64,000 nt of DNA from Nostoc sp. NMS9 (GCF_017114995.1 NZ_JABXKL010000069.1:24979-88978); one strand, 5' to 3'; positions 44,680 to 54,123 are shown, counted from the stretch's first letter. Notes: generated by a model not told the origin, from the letters alone. A program made the numbers and translations.

Positions 44680-44946
44680 GTGAGTCAGCAAGACAAACTT
44701 TTAGAAAAAATTCTCTCTGGGACTTCTGATACAGATATCCCCTTTGCCCAACTGTGGCAACTTTTATATAGACTAGGCTTTGAAGAACGGATTCGTGGCG
44801 ATCATCGTATTTTTGTCAAAGGCGATGTTGAGGAAATATTGAACCTGCAACATAAAAGAGGAAAAGCCAAAAGCTATCAAATTAAACAAGTTCGGGCAGT
44901 GATTCTCAAATATAAGCTAGGAAGTAAAAATGATGTTTCGGTATGA
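44680..44946 (+). CDS. hicA: HicA-family toxin
   Basis: 88 residues from GTG 44680. The HicA double-stranded RNA-binding-like fold shows as LLYRLGFEERIRGDHRIFVKGDVEEILNLQ, in which the His of GDHRIF is the catalytic residue of HicA mRNA interferases. A basic C-terminus (HKRGKAKSYQIKQVRAVILKYKLG) follows. HicA cleaves mRNA and is neutralised by the downstream HicB. The two genes overlap by 17 bases, a normal toxin-antitoxin arrangement. Confidence 0.88.
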   Translation: MSQQDKLLEKILSGTSDTDIPFAQLWQLLYRLGFEERIRGDHRIFVKGDVEEILNLQHKRGKAKSYQIKQVRAVILKYKLGSKNDVSV

Positions 44947-45142
44947 AATTATTCTCTATTGGAGTGAATTAGATCAAGCCTTTATTGCTGAAGTACCAGA
45001 GTTATCAGGCTGTGCTGCTGACGGTGATACTTATCAAGAAGCCCTGCATAATGTAGAATTAGTTGTGCAGGAATGGATAGAAACTGCTAAGGATTTGGGG
45101 CGTTCAGTACCTGAACCTAGACCACGTTTGATGTACATTTAA
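44930..45142 (+). CDS. hicB: HicB-family antitoxin
   Basis: 70 residues; the start is ATG 44930 or the next ATG at 44933. The partial RNase H-like HicB fold is clear in YEIILYWSELDQAFIAEVPELSGCAADGDTYQEALHNVELVVQEWIETAKDLGRSVPEPRP. It is a short HicB lacking the C-terminal DNA-binding domain seen in longer members, so autoregulation may work differently. Translationally coupled to hicA. Confidence 0.88.
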   Translation: MMFRYEIILYWSELDQAFIAEVPELSGCAADGDTYQEALHNVELVVQEWIETAKDLGRSVPEPRPRLMYI

Positions 45143-45649
45143 TTGATAGACAAACCAAATTTAATTGATTTTTTAGCATCATCAGAAATATTTAATACCA
45201 TATTAGATACTGTTCAGAAAAATCTTTGCTAAAAGACCTAAAAAATTCTACTGGCTGCCATTATTGTATCTAAGTTATAGCGATTCTCATTTGAATGGAT
45301 ATATTGCTAGAGACACGGTATTGCCCATTAGTGTTAACTTAAGCTCAAACGCTTGTCCCACATACACTTTACCCCTCCCCTTGGCAAGGGGAGGGGAGGT
45401 TTTGTGTCAGCAAAACCGGGGTGGAGTGACTTGGGATTGATTGGTAATTGAGTAAATTTGATATAACGTCATTACAAGGTTTTCACGTTAAGTTGACACC
45501 TATGGGCATTGCTGTGTTCCTACGAGTATTTGTGTTCATCTGTGGTTAATTGTTTTTTCTGCACCTTATCCATGCGGGAACCACGGTATACGCCAAGGTT
45601 CTGTAAGTTCAGTGTTTTGGATATGACAGAGTAAGTCTAAGTGAAGAAC
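45143..45649. other. Intergenic region occupied by a MITE
   Basis: No gene. Contains the long MITE copy at 45276-45530, flanked by AT-rich sequence. Confidence 0.6.
45276..45530. mobile_element. Diverged long MITE copy
   Basis: Starts TATAGCGATTCTCATTTGAA. Its inner arms TTGCCCATTAGTGTTAACTT (about 45324) and AAGTTGACACCTATGGGCAT (about 45490-45509) are inverted relative to each other. It is the same family as 17310-17613; the loop contains a different C/G-rich hairpin (CTCCCCTTGGCAAGGGGAG). Confidence 0.65.
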
Positions 45650-46711
45650 TTAGTTACTAGCAACCTTACAAATCACCATAATATGTGATTTGTATTTGTT
45701 AGTAGTATAGTGAAGAAGTTGTAGTCCAGAACGTTCTAGTTCTTGCAACAGTTTAGGTATTTCATACTTGTGATGTCGCCAAATAGTAATCTCTTCACCT
45801 TTAGAAATTTCAAGATTTTTATCTATCCCCATCCGACTAAAGTTTATAGTGTAATCATGACGTAGTTTGAGATTAGCAATAATACTATCTGTTTTTAAAT
45901 CGTACTTTCTCACCAGTTCACAATCTTCAGATTTAATCCCAATCTTCTTTTTAACCCATCCATAGACTTCTTCTACATGATACTTGCAGCCACCTCTAAC
46001 TATTCCATCCCATTTAGAGTTAGAACCTGTTTCGTTAGTGAATACTAGAAAATCATTTTTCCCCATGCTATCTCTAAAGTTTTTGAACACCTCCTCTCTA
46101 TTTTGATGATTCCCAATGGTAACTCCTAAGTGTAAAAATATTTTTGCTGTGTCGTCAATTTCAAGGCTAGCTTGATTTTGGAACAAACTTTTGGGTACAC
46201 AACTACTTTCGATGTCAATTGTAGAACTGATAAACTCGACTAGTGGAAACCATTTTCTAAAATTACTTTTGGATAAATGAAGCAATTCTTCACTAATATC
46301 TAAAGCAATATATTTCTTAACCTTTCCTAATTTGTTCAGTCTGCGGATAAACTTTTTAACTGGATAGGAGTTACCTGCACCAACGTCTATAATATTTACT
46401 CTTTTACCAGTTTTGATACTACTATTCAGGTATTTAAAATTATCTTTTAAAAGGTCAATCTCTACATTTGCTCTTCCATACCATTTAGGAATAACATATT
46501 TCAGGTAAAAATCATCCCAATTTTTTGCACCTCTACCTTTATACGAATACTTAAGAGGTATTTCTCGTCTGACTTCTAATGCATGAATTATCCCTAAAAC
46601 TTCTTCTTCAGAAAAAAGAGAGTAGAACTCAGAACTTGGCTTTGCTGTGCGACTGATAGCAGGTGAAATATCTAAGGGGAGTTGGGAATTGCTATGAAAA
46701 TTTTGAGCCAT
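45650..46711 (-). CDS. EgtD-like SAM-dependent methyltransferase
   Basis: 353 residues from ATG 46711 (an in-frame extension to 46759 exists). A Rossmann methyltransferase core: motif I VNIIDVGAGNSYPVKKFI, motif II KYIALDISEELLHLS, and a post-core block (IFLHLGVTIGNHQNREEVF) resembling the L-histidine N-alpha-methyltransferase family (Methyltransf_33, EgtD type), which includes the G-T-x-GN region. C-terminal residues (GEEITIWRHHKYEIPKLLQELERSGL) also fit that family. EgtD makes hercynine for ergothioneine; whether this protein uses histidine is not shown. No EgtB neighbour is present. Confidence 0.65.
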   Translation of the reverse strand: MAQNFHSNSQLPLDISPAISRTAKPSSEFYSLFSEEEVLGIIHALEVRREIPLKYSYKGRGAKNWDDFYLKYVIPKWYGRANVEIDLLKDNFKYLNSSIKTGKRVNIIDVGAGNSYPVKKFIRRLNKLGKVKKYIALDISEELLHLSKSNFRKWFPLVEFISSTIDIESSCVPKSLFQNQASLEIDDTAKIFLHLGVTIGNHQNREEVFKNFRDSMGKNDFLVFTNETGSNSKWDGIVRGGCKYHVEEVYGWVKKKIGIKSEDCELVRKYDLKTDSIIANLKLRHDYTINFSRMGIDKNLEISKGEEITIWRHHKYEIPKLLQELERSGLQLLHYTTNKYKSHIMVICKVASN

Positions 46712-46926
46712 TATTCTTGTTCTTTGGTTTTCTTCGGTCTTGAAATTGATTAGCTGCAATGCTTGCTAAAAATGTATTCTCCCATGCCACTGTCTCAAAA
46801 CTTGGAATTTTCATCACAAAGAACAGGGCTGTTCTCTATCTCATCATTCCCCACTCTCAAAGAAGAAATTGGTTTTTTACAATCAAAGTACGAGATAATT
46901 TTCCAAAGATACAGGGGTGAATTGCA

Positions 46927-48705
46927 GTGGTTCAGCAACCAGAACTCCAGGAAACTTCGTCGATAAAGTCAACCCAGCGCGTGCTAAGAAGTTTAAGCAC
47001 TTACCGTTGGACTTCACTGGGAGCATTAGTCAGCCTGTTGCTGTTGACGATCGCCAACGCTGTAACCCCACAACTATTTCGGTGGGGAATTGATCAGGGT
47101 ATCACGCAAAAAAACCTCCAAATTGTGCTATACAGCGCTGCCTGGATGGTAGTCGCGGCGATCGCTCGTGGTGTATTTAATTTTGGACAAAGCTATTTAG
47201 CAGAAGCAGCGTCTCAGGGTGTTGCTTATGACCTGCGAAACAAAATTTTCAGCAAGATTCAAAATCTCAGTTTCAGCTTTCATGACCAGGCGCAGACTTC
47301 CCAACTACTAACCCGCGTCACCAGCGACATTGAGCAGATTCGTACCTTTATTGGCACTAGCTTAATTCAGGTCATCGGTTCAATGGTGACATTGGTGAGT
47401 ATTTCGGTGCTTTTGCTGGTGATGAACTGGCGATTAGCACTAATTACTCTCACAGCAGTGCCCATAGCTGCATGGTTAATGGCGCGATTCATCAACCAAA
47501 ATAACAAGCTTTTTCGGCAAGTACAAGAGCAACTGAGCAACCTGAATGCTGTATTGCAAGAGAACTTGCTAGGAATCCGGGTAGTGAAAGCTTTTGTGCG
47601 TGAGTCAACCGAAAGGTCGCGTTATACAACTCTGAATGATGGCCTAGTCAAGGCAAACATGAACACCATTAGCGCCATCCGTGCTACCTTCCCGTTGATC
47701 TTTTTGCTGAGTAATTTGGTAACACTGGCAGTTTTCGCCTATGGGGGAGCGCAGGTGATTGGAAATCGGTTCTCCATTGGCGAACTGGTGGCGTTTAACT
47801 CCTACCTAGCATTGATTCTCCAACCGATTTTGTTAATTGGATTTGCCGCACCCGCGATCGCTCAAGCAGCTGCTTCTGCAGAACGAGTTTATGAAGTTGT
47901 GGATGCAGAGGTAGAAATTCACGATTGCCCTGGTGCTGTCCCATTTGACACCTGCGGTGGTAGAATTACCTTTGAAAATGTTTCCTTTCGCTATCCAGGA
48001 GCGACAACCGAAGCTCTTAAAGAAGTATCCTTTGAAACGAAGCCCAACGAGCTAATCGCCGTTTTAGGAATGACTGGTTCCGGAAAAAGCACAATTATGA
48101 ACCTGATTCCCCGCTTTTACGATGTCACAACGGGAGCAGTTCGCATTGACGGACGAGATATAAAAAGTTTCACACTCAAAAGCCTCAGATCGCATATTGG
48201 TATTGTTTTTCAGGAAACCACCCTCTTCTCTGGCACAATCCGCGAAAATATTGCCTACGCCAAACCTGATGCCACCTTAGAGCAGGTGATTGAAGTTGCA
48301 AAAACCGCCCAAATGCACGATTTTATTAGCGGTCTACCCAATGGCTACGAGACGATTGTGGGTGAACGGGGCGTGGGCTTATCTGGTGGACAAAAACAAC
48401 GAATTGCGATCGCTCGTACCTTACTAACCGATTACAGCATTCTGATTTTGGACGATAGTACCTCGGCTGTAGATGCCAAAACCGCTGCCCAAATTCAAGC
48501 CAAACTAGATGGCTTAATGCGCCAAAAAGCTTGTACAACCTTTGTAGTAGCTCAACGCATTAGCACCATCCAAAATGCCGATCGCATTTTTCTCATAGAC
48601 AAAGGACGATTGGTAGCACAAGGCACTCACGAGGAATTGATGCAAAATAGCCCACTCTACGGTGTAATTTTGGAATCTCAAGTAAAGCCGAAGGAGAAAA
48701 AATGA
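46927..48705 (+). CDS. ABC exporter half, degenerate ATP site
   Basis: 592 residues from GTG 46927. Six membrane spans (about 30-310), then the ABC domain: Walker A GMTGSGKST, Q loop IVFQET, an intact LSGGQKQRIAIART signature, and Walker B LILDDSTSA. The catalytic Glu is replaced by Asp (position 510), and the H-loop His by Gln (VAQRIS, position 543). These changes mark the non-hydrolysing half of a heterodimeric exporter such as BmrC/TM287 types. The partner at 49137-50939 follows after a repeat-filled gap of 431 bp. The substrate is unknown (lipid, drug or peptide). Confidence 0.9.
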   Translation: MVQQPELQETSSIKSTQRVLRSLSTYRWTSLGALVSLLLLTIANAVTPQLFRWGIDQGITQKNLQIVLYSAAWMVVAAIARGVFNFGQSYLAEAASQGVAYDLRNKIFSKIQNLSFSFHDQAQTSQLLTRVTSDIEQIRTFIGTSLIQVIGSMVTLVSISVLLLVMNWRLALITLTAVPIAAWLMARFINQNNKLFRQVQEQLSNLNAVLQENLLGIRVVKAFVRESTERSRYTTLNDGLVKANMNTISAIRATFPLIFLLSNLVTLAVFAYGGAQVIGNRFSIGELVAFNSYLALILQPILLIGFAAPAIAQAAASAERVYEVVDAEVEIHDCPGAVPFDTCGGRITFENVSFRYPGATTEALKEVSFETKPNELIAVLGMTGSGKSTIMNLIPRFYDVTTGAVRIDGRDIKSFTLKSLRSHIGIVFQETTLFSGTIRENIAYAKPDATLEQVIEVAKTAQMHDFISGLPNGYETIVGERGVGLSGGQKQRIAIARTLLTDYSILILDDSTSAVDAKTAAQIQAKLDGLMRQKACTTFVVAQRISTIQNADRIFLIDKGRLVAQGTHEELMQNSPLYGVILESQVKPKEKK

Positions 48706-49136
48706 TCTCCAATTATAGCGGTTCTCGTTTGGACGCAATCCACTTTGACTTCTCTCCTAAAAAGCTACGGTGTACACACAAGTCTTTTAGAGTTGCAATG
48801 CCATTGTTTCGGATGACAATGCCATTGTTTCGACTAACAATGCGATTGTTTCAACTAACAATGCGATTGTTTCGATTAACAATGCCATTGTTTCGACTGA
48901 CAATGCGATTGTTTCGACTGACAATGCCATTGTTTCGACTAACAATGCTGACTTTTCACCGGATCTAGGAAAACCTCACTCCCATTCCTTTGTAGGGAAG
49001 GGGCTGTTCTTGTTAGGTCTGTATTGCACTCAACCCAGAAGCGCCATAGCATAATTACTCTAGCTGGAAAATTCGATCGCAGCTTTCTAATAAAGACTTT
49101 TAATCTCAAATCCAAAATCTCAAATCCAAAATTTTT
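48706..49136. other. Intergenic region between the two ABC halves
   Basis: No gene. A solo CTACGGTGTACACACAAGTC end (about 48763-48782) and a 21-bp array (48795-48952) fill most of it. The start of the second half lies 1 bp into a TCAAATCCAAAATC repeat. The two subunit genes are thus separated by repeats rather than tightly coupled. Confidence 0.6.
48795..48952. repeat. 21-bp tandem array with internal palindrome
   Basis: About seven to eight units of AACAATGCCATTGTTTCGACT, with GCC/GCG and ACT/GAC variants. Each contains the palindrome ACAATG(C/G)CATTGT. The open frames across it are artefacts. It shares the 21-bp period but not the sequence of the array at 16890-17226. Confidence 0.88.
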
Positions 49137-50939
49137 ATGAGAGGCACTATTCCCGTTGTTGCATCTGAGGAAAACGCGAGTCAGCAACCCTCCACCCTGC
49201 GGCGCTTTTTGCAATACGTGCTGCTTTATCGCAAAGAAATTCCCATCGCCCTGACATTAGTATTTATTGGTGCCCTAACTCAGGCAGTTGGGCCATTCTT
49301 TATCGGCTGGTCGATCGACCATCTGATTGCACAAGGGAATTTGCAAGGACTGTTGCTGTTATTAGGGCTACTAGGGCTGAACTATGGACTTGGCGTCTTA
49401 GCAATTCGGGGGCAAATTCTTCGAGTCGGCTGGATTATGCAGCGATTGCTGGCTCAACTGAGGCAAGATATTTTCATTAAAATCCAAAGTCTACCACTCA
49501 GCTTTTTCGATCGCAGCGAAGCAGGCGATTTAATGAGCCGATTGCTGAATGATGTCAACACCGTGAATCAAGCATTTGGACTGACGATCGCCCAAATGCT
49601 GGGCAACACTTTCAGTTTGGTTGGCATTGTGATTGCAATGCTCTCAATCAACCTGCAACTTGGTTTGTTGAGCAATCTAGTTGTGCCACTGATGATTTTT
49701 ACTACAAGCTTATTTGCACGTTGGGCAAGAACCAGATTTCGCGTCACCCGACAAACCATTGGGGAACTTTCCGCCAAGTTAGAAGAAGATATTGGCAGCG
49801 TGCGAGAAGCGCAAGCATTTAATCGTGTACAGATGAATATCGAAGAATTCGACATTCTTAACGCCGCCAATAGAGATGCCAACGTTGACGCTGTGGCAAT
49901 TACTTCAGCCTTTTTGCCCTCTATCGATTTTCTCAACACACTAGCAACCGCAGGTGTACTAGCCTATGGCGGTTATCTAGCGGTAACAGGAGCTGCAACA
50001 GTGGGTGTGGTGACATCCTTTTTACTTTACGTCCAGCAATTCTTCCGCCCTATCCAAATTCTCAGCCAGTTTTACACCCAAGCTCAATCTGCCTTCGCCG
50101 GATTAGAGCGAATCTTTCTATTACTAGATGAACCGTCAGAACTCAAAGATGCACCCAATGCCACAGAAATGCCGCCTATTCAAGGTGAAGTAACATTCGA
50201 GAATGTCAAGTTTGGCTATAACCCAGATCAACTGGTTCTCAAAGGGGTAAATTTGCACGCCTATCCAGGACAGATGGTTGCGTTAGTCGGGCCAACCGGT
50301 TCGGGAAAAAGTACAATTATTAATTTGATTTTGCGCTTCTATGATGTATCTGGCGGTGCAGTGAAAATTGATGATATTGATGTGCGTAGCGTGACTCAAG
50401 CAAGTCTGCGCCGTCAAATAGGCATCGTCCTGCAAGATAATATTTTGTTTACCGGCACCGTCGCCGAAAATATAGCTTTTGGCGCTCCTTACGCCACTCA
50501 AGCTGATATCGAAGTGGCTGCACAACTGGCAAATGTGCATGAGTTCATTACCTCACTACCACAGGGTTATACAACTCAATTAGGTGAACGGGGAGCGCCC
50601 CTGAGCCAAGGACAGCGACAACTAATTAGTATTGCTCGGGCGGTATTAATTAATCCCCAAATTCTGATTCTTGATGAAGCCACCAGCAGTATTGATACCC
50701 GCACAGAAGCGCTAGTGCAAAGTGCGATCGCCCGTTTGCTCCAAGGTCGTACCAGTTTCGTAATTGCCCACCGCCTCAGTACAGTTACTCAGGCAGATCA
50801 GGTTTTAGTAATTCAGCAGGGACAAATTGTCGAACAGGGCACTCACGCCGAACTCGTCAATCAGCAGGGTGTTTATGCCAACCTTTATGCTCTGCAACTG
50901 GGTGCAGCAGACACAACGGTTCTCCAAAACAAAAAGTAA
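49137..50939 (+). CDS. ABC exporter half, catalytic ATP site
   Basis: 600 residues from ATG 49137. Six membrane spans (about 28-305), then Walker A GPTGSGKST, Q loop IVLQDN, Walker B LILDEATSS with catalytic Glu514, and H-loop His545 (IAHRLS). Its signature reads LSQGQRQLISIARA instead of LSGGQ, which is the expected complement: the degenerate site pairs the partner's altered Walker B with this altered signature, while the active site pairs this Walker B with the partner's LSGGQ. The pair is a typical asymmetric heterodimeric exporter. Confidence 0.92.
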   Translation: MRGTIPVVASEENASQQPSTLRRFLQYVLLYRKEIPIALTLVFIGALTQAVGPFFIGWSIDHLIAQGNLQGLLLLLGLLGLNYGLGVLAIRGQILRVGWIMQRLLAQLRQDIFIKIQSLPLSFFDRSEAGDLMSRLLNDVNTVNQAFGLTIAQMLGNTFSLVGIVIAMLSINLQLGLLSNLVVPLMIFTTSLFARWARTRFRVTRQTIGELSAKLEEDIGSVREAQAFNRVQMNIEEFDILNAANRDANVDAVAITSAFLPSIDFLNTLATAGVLAYGGYLAVTGAATVGVVTSFLLYVQQFFRPIQILSQFYTQAQSAFAGLERIFLLLDEPSELKDAPNATEMPPIQGEVTFENVKFGYNPDQLVLKGVNLHAYPGQMVALVGPTGSGKSTIINLILRFYDVSGGAVKIDDIDVRSVTQASLRRQIGIVLQDNILFTGTVAENIAFGAPYATQADIEVAAQLANVHEFITSLPQGYTTQLGERGAPLSQGQRQLISIARAVLINPQILILDEATSSIDTRTEALVQSAIARLLQGRTSFVIAHRLSTVTQADQVLVIQQGQIVEQGTHAELVNQQGVYANLYALQLGAADTTVLQNKK

Positions 50940-50978
50940 AATATATATAGCTCGAATTTATCAATTGCCAGCAAAAAA

Positions 50979-51233
50979 ATGAAGCTACCTAACCTCGATT
51001 CACAAACCATCGATCGCATCATTGAAATGGCATGGGAAGATAGAACATCTTTTGATGCTATTGAAGCTCAGTTTGGGCTACTGGAGAAACAGGTAATCGC
51101 CCTAATGAGGCGCGAAATGAAAGAATCTAGTTTCAAGATGTGGCGAGAGCGAGTCACCAAACGCAATACAAAGCATTTATCTCAGCGAGAATTTATTGCA
51201 GGTCGTTTTAAATCGCACAATCAAAAAACGTAA
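50979..51233 (+). CDS. TIGR03643/DUF2805 family small protein
   Basis: 84 residues: DRIIEMAWEDRTSFDAIEAQFGLLEKQVIALMRREMKESSFKMWRERVTKRNTKH is the diagnostic sequence of the DUF2805 (TIGR03643) family, with a helix-turn-helix-like N-terminal half and a basic C-terminus, which suggests nucleic-acid binding. Function unknown. It lies 39 bp after the exporter gene on the same strand. Confidence 0.85.
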   Translation: MKLPNLDSQTIDRIIEMAWEDRTSFDAIEAQFGLLEKQVIALMRREMKESSFKMWRERVTKRNTKHLSQREFIAGRFKSHNQKT

Positions 51234-51376
51234 GTAATTGGGTAAGCGTAGGCGTAGCCCGTCGTAGACATCGCTCTTTTGTGATATAAATCAACAAAGG
51301 CTAAAATGCTGTAGAAAAAATAAGCCTGCGTTCGCTTGCATTAATTGAGTGCAAACTACCAAATTCACCAAGCACA

Positions 51377-51910
51377 ATGACGAAAGTTACACTTTACATT
51401 GCAGCTAGTTTGGATGGCTACATTGCTCGCAGCGATGGCAAAATTGATTGGCTATCAATCCTTGATACAGAAGGTGAAGACTACGGTTACACTGATTTTT
51501 ACGAATCTATTGATGCGATCGTCTTAGGTAGCAAGACGTATGAAGTAGGGCTGGGTTTTGATCGATGGCCTTATCCAGAAAAAAAATCCTTCGTATTCAC
51601 CCAGCGTAATTTCCAATCTGACCGTGAGGACGTTGTGTTTGTTTCTGACCCAGTAAAACAGGCGTTAGCTAATATAGAGGCTCAAGGTTTTAAAAATATC
51701 TGGCTAGTTGGTGGCGCAAAATTAATCAATTCGTTTCTTCAGGACAGCTTGATTGACGAATATATCATTTCAACTATTCCAACTATCTTAGGTGGCGGTA
51801 TATATCTTTTCCCACCACCTACCCCTGAAGTAAAATTGGAGCTGATTAACTCCCAACAATATCCTACTGGTTTACTTCAAGCACATTATAGGCGAAAAGT
51901 AAATGGTTAA
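51377..51910 (+). CDS. Dihydrofolate reductase family protein (RibD C-terminal type)
   Basis: 177 residues. The RibD C-terminal/DHFR-like fold is seen in VTLYIAASLDGYIARSDGKIDWL, the IDAIVLGSKTYEVGLGFDRWPYPEKKSFVFTQ segment, and IWLVGGAKLINSFLQDSLIDEYIISTIPTILGGG, the NADPH-binding glycine motif. These proteins reduce pteridine- or pyrimidine-like substrates in other systems, but stand-alone members have mostly unknown substrates. Cytoplasmic. It stands alone between the DUF2805 gene and thioredoxin. Confidence 0.85.
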   Translation: MTKVTLYIAASLDGYIARSDGKIDWLSILDTEGEDYGYTDFYESIDAIVLGSKTYEVGLGFDRWPYPEKKSFVFTQRNFQSDREDVVFVSDPVKQALANIEAQGFKNIWLVGGAKLINSFLQDSLIDEYIISTIPTILGGGIYLFPPPTPEVKLELINSQQYPTGLLQAHYRRKVNG

Positions 51911-51998
51911 AATAATTCGTAATCCTTAATGATCTTTTCTACGAATTACGAACTTGTACTGAGCTTGTCCTGAGCGTAGCCGAAGTATTACGAATTAG

Positions 51999-52337
51999 CT
52001 AAACAAGCTTCTGAACAGCGTTGCTAAAGTCTTCGTAAGGAGAAACCCCCACAATGGTTTCTGCTAAGATACCATCTTTAAAAATTAAAACCGCTGGAAT
52101 ACTGCGAAGACCGAATTTTTTGAAAATCGGCTTATTGTTGTCAACGTCTACCTTAACGACTTTAGCACGACCTTTATATTCTTGGGCAAGTTGATCCATT
52201 AACGGACTAACTAAACGACAGGGGCCACACCAAGTAGCAGTAAAATCAACAACAACAACTTTCTCTTCACTTCCGTTTAAAAGGACATCAAATTCACTTT
52301 CTTCAACGTAAACAACTATGTCAGTATCAGTAGACAT
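51999..52337 (-). CDS. trxA: Thioredoxin
   Basis: 112 residues. The active-site motif WCGPC is present in VVDFTATWCGPCRLVSPLMDQLA, the cis-Pro in LRSIPAVLIFKDG, and the KVDVDNN strand. Start ATG 52337 with AAGGAA about 8 bases upstream. It reduces protein disulfides in the cytoplasm, using thioredoxin reductase or ferredoxin-thioredoxin reductase. The four N-terminal Asp/Thr residues differ from the main TrxA, so it may be a secondary isoform. Confidence 0.93.
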   Translation of the reverse strand: MSTDTDIVVYVEESEFDVLLNGSEEKVVVVDFTATWCGPCRLVSPLMDQLAQEYKGRAKVVKVDVDNNKPIFKKFGLRSIPAVLIFKDGILAETIVGVSPYEDFSNAVQKLV

Positions 52338-52568
52338 TTTTTAATTCCTTAGTGTCAAACTAAAATTTCAGCAAAAAGCTAACTATACAAACTATACTCC
52401 CTTCCGAGTGTCAGATTCATTAGTTACCTAAATTCATTGGGAAACTCCCGCACCTGATTTTTGCTTGCTAGGGTATATTTAACAACTTATAATCTTTATA
52501 GGTAGGTTGCGATCGCACCCTAGCAACCAACCTAATCCAAAAACCCATACCTTCAAGGCGTAGAACCG

Positions 52569-52907
52569 TCAATAGTCTTCCTGCCGATCAAACAGTTCTA
52601 ACAACCCAATTGTGCCTACAAAAAAAGTATAAGTAGCATATTTTATTGGCATCTTTTGTCTTGAAGGTGCATAAAAAGCTGCTATAATGCTCTCAATAAA
52701 ATGGCTCATCATAGCAAAACGCTCAATCCAAAAAACTAGATTAAGGCTGGCTGGTACATTAATATTATTTATTAGTGCATAAATATTCCACGATTCCAAT
52801 CCAATTGCGCTGGTTATAAGCACTGTAGATATAATTTTTACAAAGGTGTAAATGTTTTTCTTTATCAACTTTAAGTTCATACTGTTCACGAAAAAATTTT
52901 TTAACAT
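52569..52907 (-). CDS. Small membrane protein, 112 aa
   Basis: Three membrane spans: VKIISTVLITSAIGLESWNIYALI, LVFWIERFAMMSHFIESIIAAFY and YATYTFFVGTIGLLELF. The ATG at 52907 or 52880 may be the start. A conserved-looking FWIERFAMMSHFIES motif suggests a real protein, but I do not recognise a family. Terminal residues ELFDRQEDY are acidic. Function unknown. Confidence 0.6.
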   Translation of the reverse strand: MLKNFFVNSMNLKLIKKNIYTFVKIISTVLITSAIGLESWNIYALINNINVPASLNLVFWIERFAMMSHFIESIIAAFYAPSRQKMPIKYATYTFFVGTIGLLELFDRQEDY

Positions 52908-53158
52908 ATCTACAAGACTCGGTGAACAACAGACAAGTTAATGCGTTTACTAAAAATCCGCCCTAAATCAATCAATCTTATATAACGTTTCCTAATCATA
53001 TCGGGTACATGATAGTCTCTTCCTTGCTTGCAGGGGTTAAGGGTAGGGTTTTTGTAGCTCACTCAGAATAGCTATATTTAAAAAATGAGAAAAGTGTGGA
53101 ATAATACATAGGTGGTAAACTTAATTGCTCTCCATAGATTGATAATAAATGTAAAGCT

Positions 53159-53374
53159 ATGATTGCTCAACATTACAATTCAATTCATGTTGAAAATAAC
53201 TTGCTGAAACAAATCAAAATTAAAGAAAATCAGCTAAAAATTGCACAAGAGTCTGATATGCCTCATGTAGCAAAAGAATTACAGAGTCAATTACTAAAGC
53301 TACAGTCTCAATTATCGGAGCCGCAAGAGCAAGACGTTGAAATTCAGGCATTGATGAGTTTGCTAGACGAATAA
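53159..53374 (+). CDS. Short coiled-coil protein, 71 aa
   Basis: 71 residues, Gln/Lys/Leu-rich: heptad-like spacing in NNLLKQIKIKENQLKIAQESDMPHVAKELQSQLLKLQSQLSEPQEQ indicates a single long helix or coiled coil. No signal peptide. I do not recognise a family. Supported by its coding-like composition and AAAG upstream of ATG. Confidence 0.5.
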   Translation: MIAQHYNSIHVENNLLKQIKIKENQLKIAQESDMPHVAKELQSQLLKLQSQLSEPQEQDVEIQALMSLLDE

Positions 53375-53527
53375 GATTGTAAAATTATGTTGCAAAATTT
53401 ATTTAAAATACAAAACCTCTGTTATATAAAAGCAAAACATAGTAATTCTGATACGTGGAGATGTAGTTTATGTGCTACATCTGAAGAATTAACAGCACAA
53501 GAAGGAACCATAGAAGGGTGATGATTT

Positions 53528-53851
53528 TTACTTAGATAAGAGGTTGGGGTTTTTGTTGAGTATGTGGCCTTTTGCTTTGCGGTACTGAACAATCTTAAGA
53601 ACAGGTTTAATTGGGCGCTGTTGCCTTTGATTAAGAATTTGAATTTCTCTCTCAATTGAATTTTTTCCTCGTCTAAAAAATTCTTGAGAATTATATGGAA
53701 CCAAGTCACGGGATAAATGTTGAGCTTGTCTTGGAGTCAAACTAGGAAATGCTTGTTGAGCATTGGCAGAAGTCTGTACAACCAGTAAAAAAGCTGTTGA
53801 AACTACCAATGGTTTTATTTTTATAGATTTGGTGAATATTAGGTTTAACAT
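53528..53851 (-). CDS. Exported hypothetical protein, 107 aa
   Basis: From ATG 53851 the protein has a signal peptide (KPLVVSTAFLLVVQTSANA, cleavage before QQAFPSL). The mature part is basic (RQQRPIKPVLKIVQYRKAKGHI) and contains LTPRQAQHLSRDLVPYNSQEFFRRGKNSIEREIQ. No family recognised. Cleavage would leave a small periplasmic or secreted cationic protein. Confidence 0.55.
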   Translation of the reverse strand: MLNLIFTKSIKIKPLVVSTAFLLVVQTSANAQQAFPSLTPRQAQHLSRDLVPYNSQEFFRRGKNSIEREIQILNQRQQRPIKPVLKIVQYRKAKGHILNKNPNLLSK

Positions 53852-54123
53852 AGTCGATACATCGGTTGCGTGAATACAGTTTCCAACCATATTAGTGTTG
53901 GTCTGATTATAAATAAAGTATACTTATTCCCTTGCTAATTACCTCCTACAAATGGATGAATTAATCAGCTAAACTATTAGTACAGTATAGCGGAAATAAA
54001 GTTCCCATCTAAATTAACCAGATAAGTTGCTCAAGCAAGTTTCTAAAGGTAGGTAAACTTCCGTCACTTTAAATTTCTATAGATGTTGAAAGCAAGAGAA
54101 TTGCGCTAGATACAAAAAGTGTG

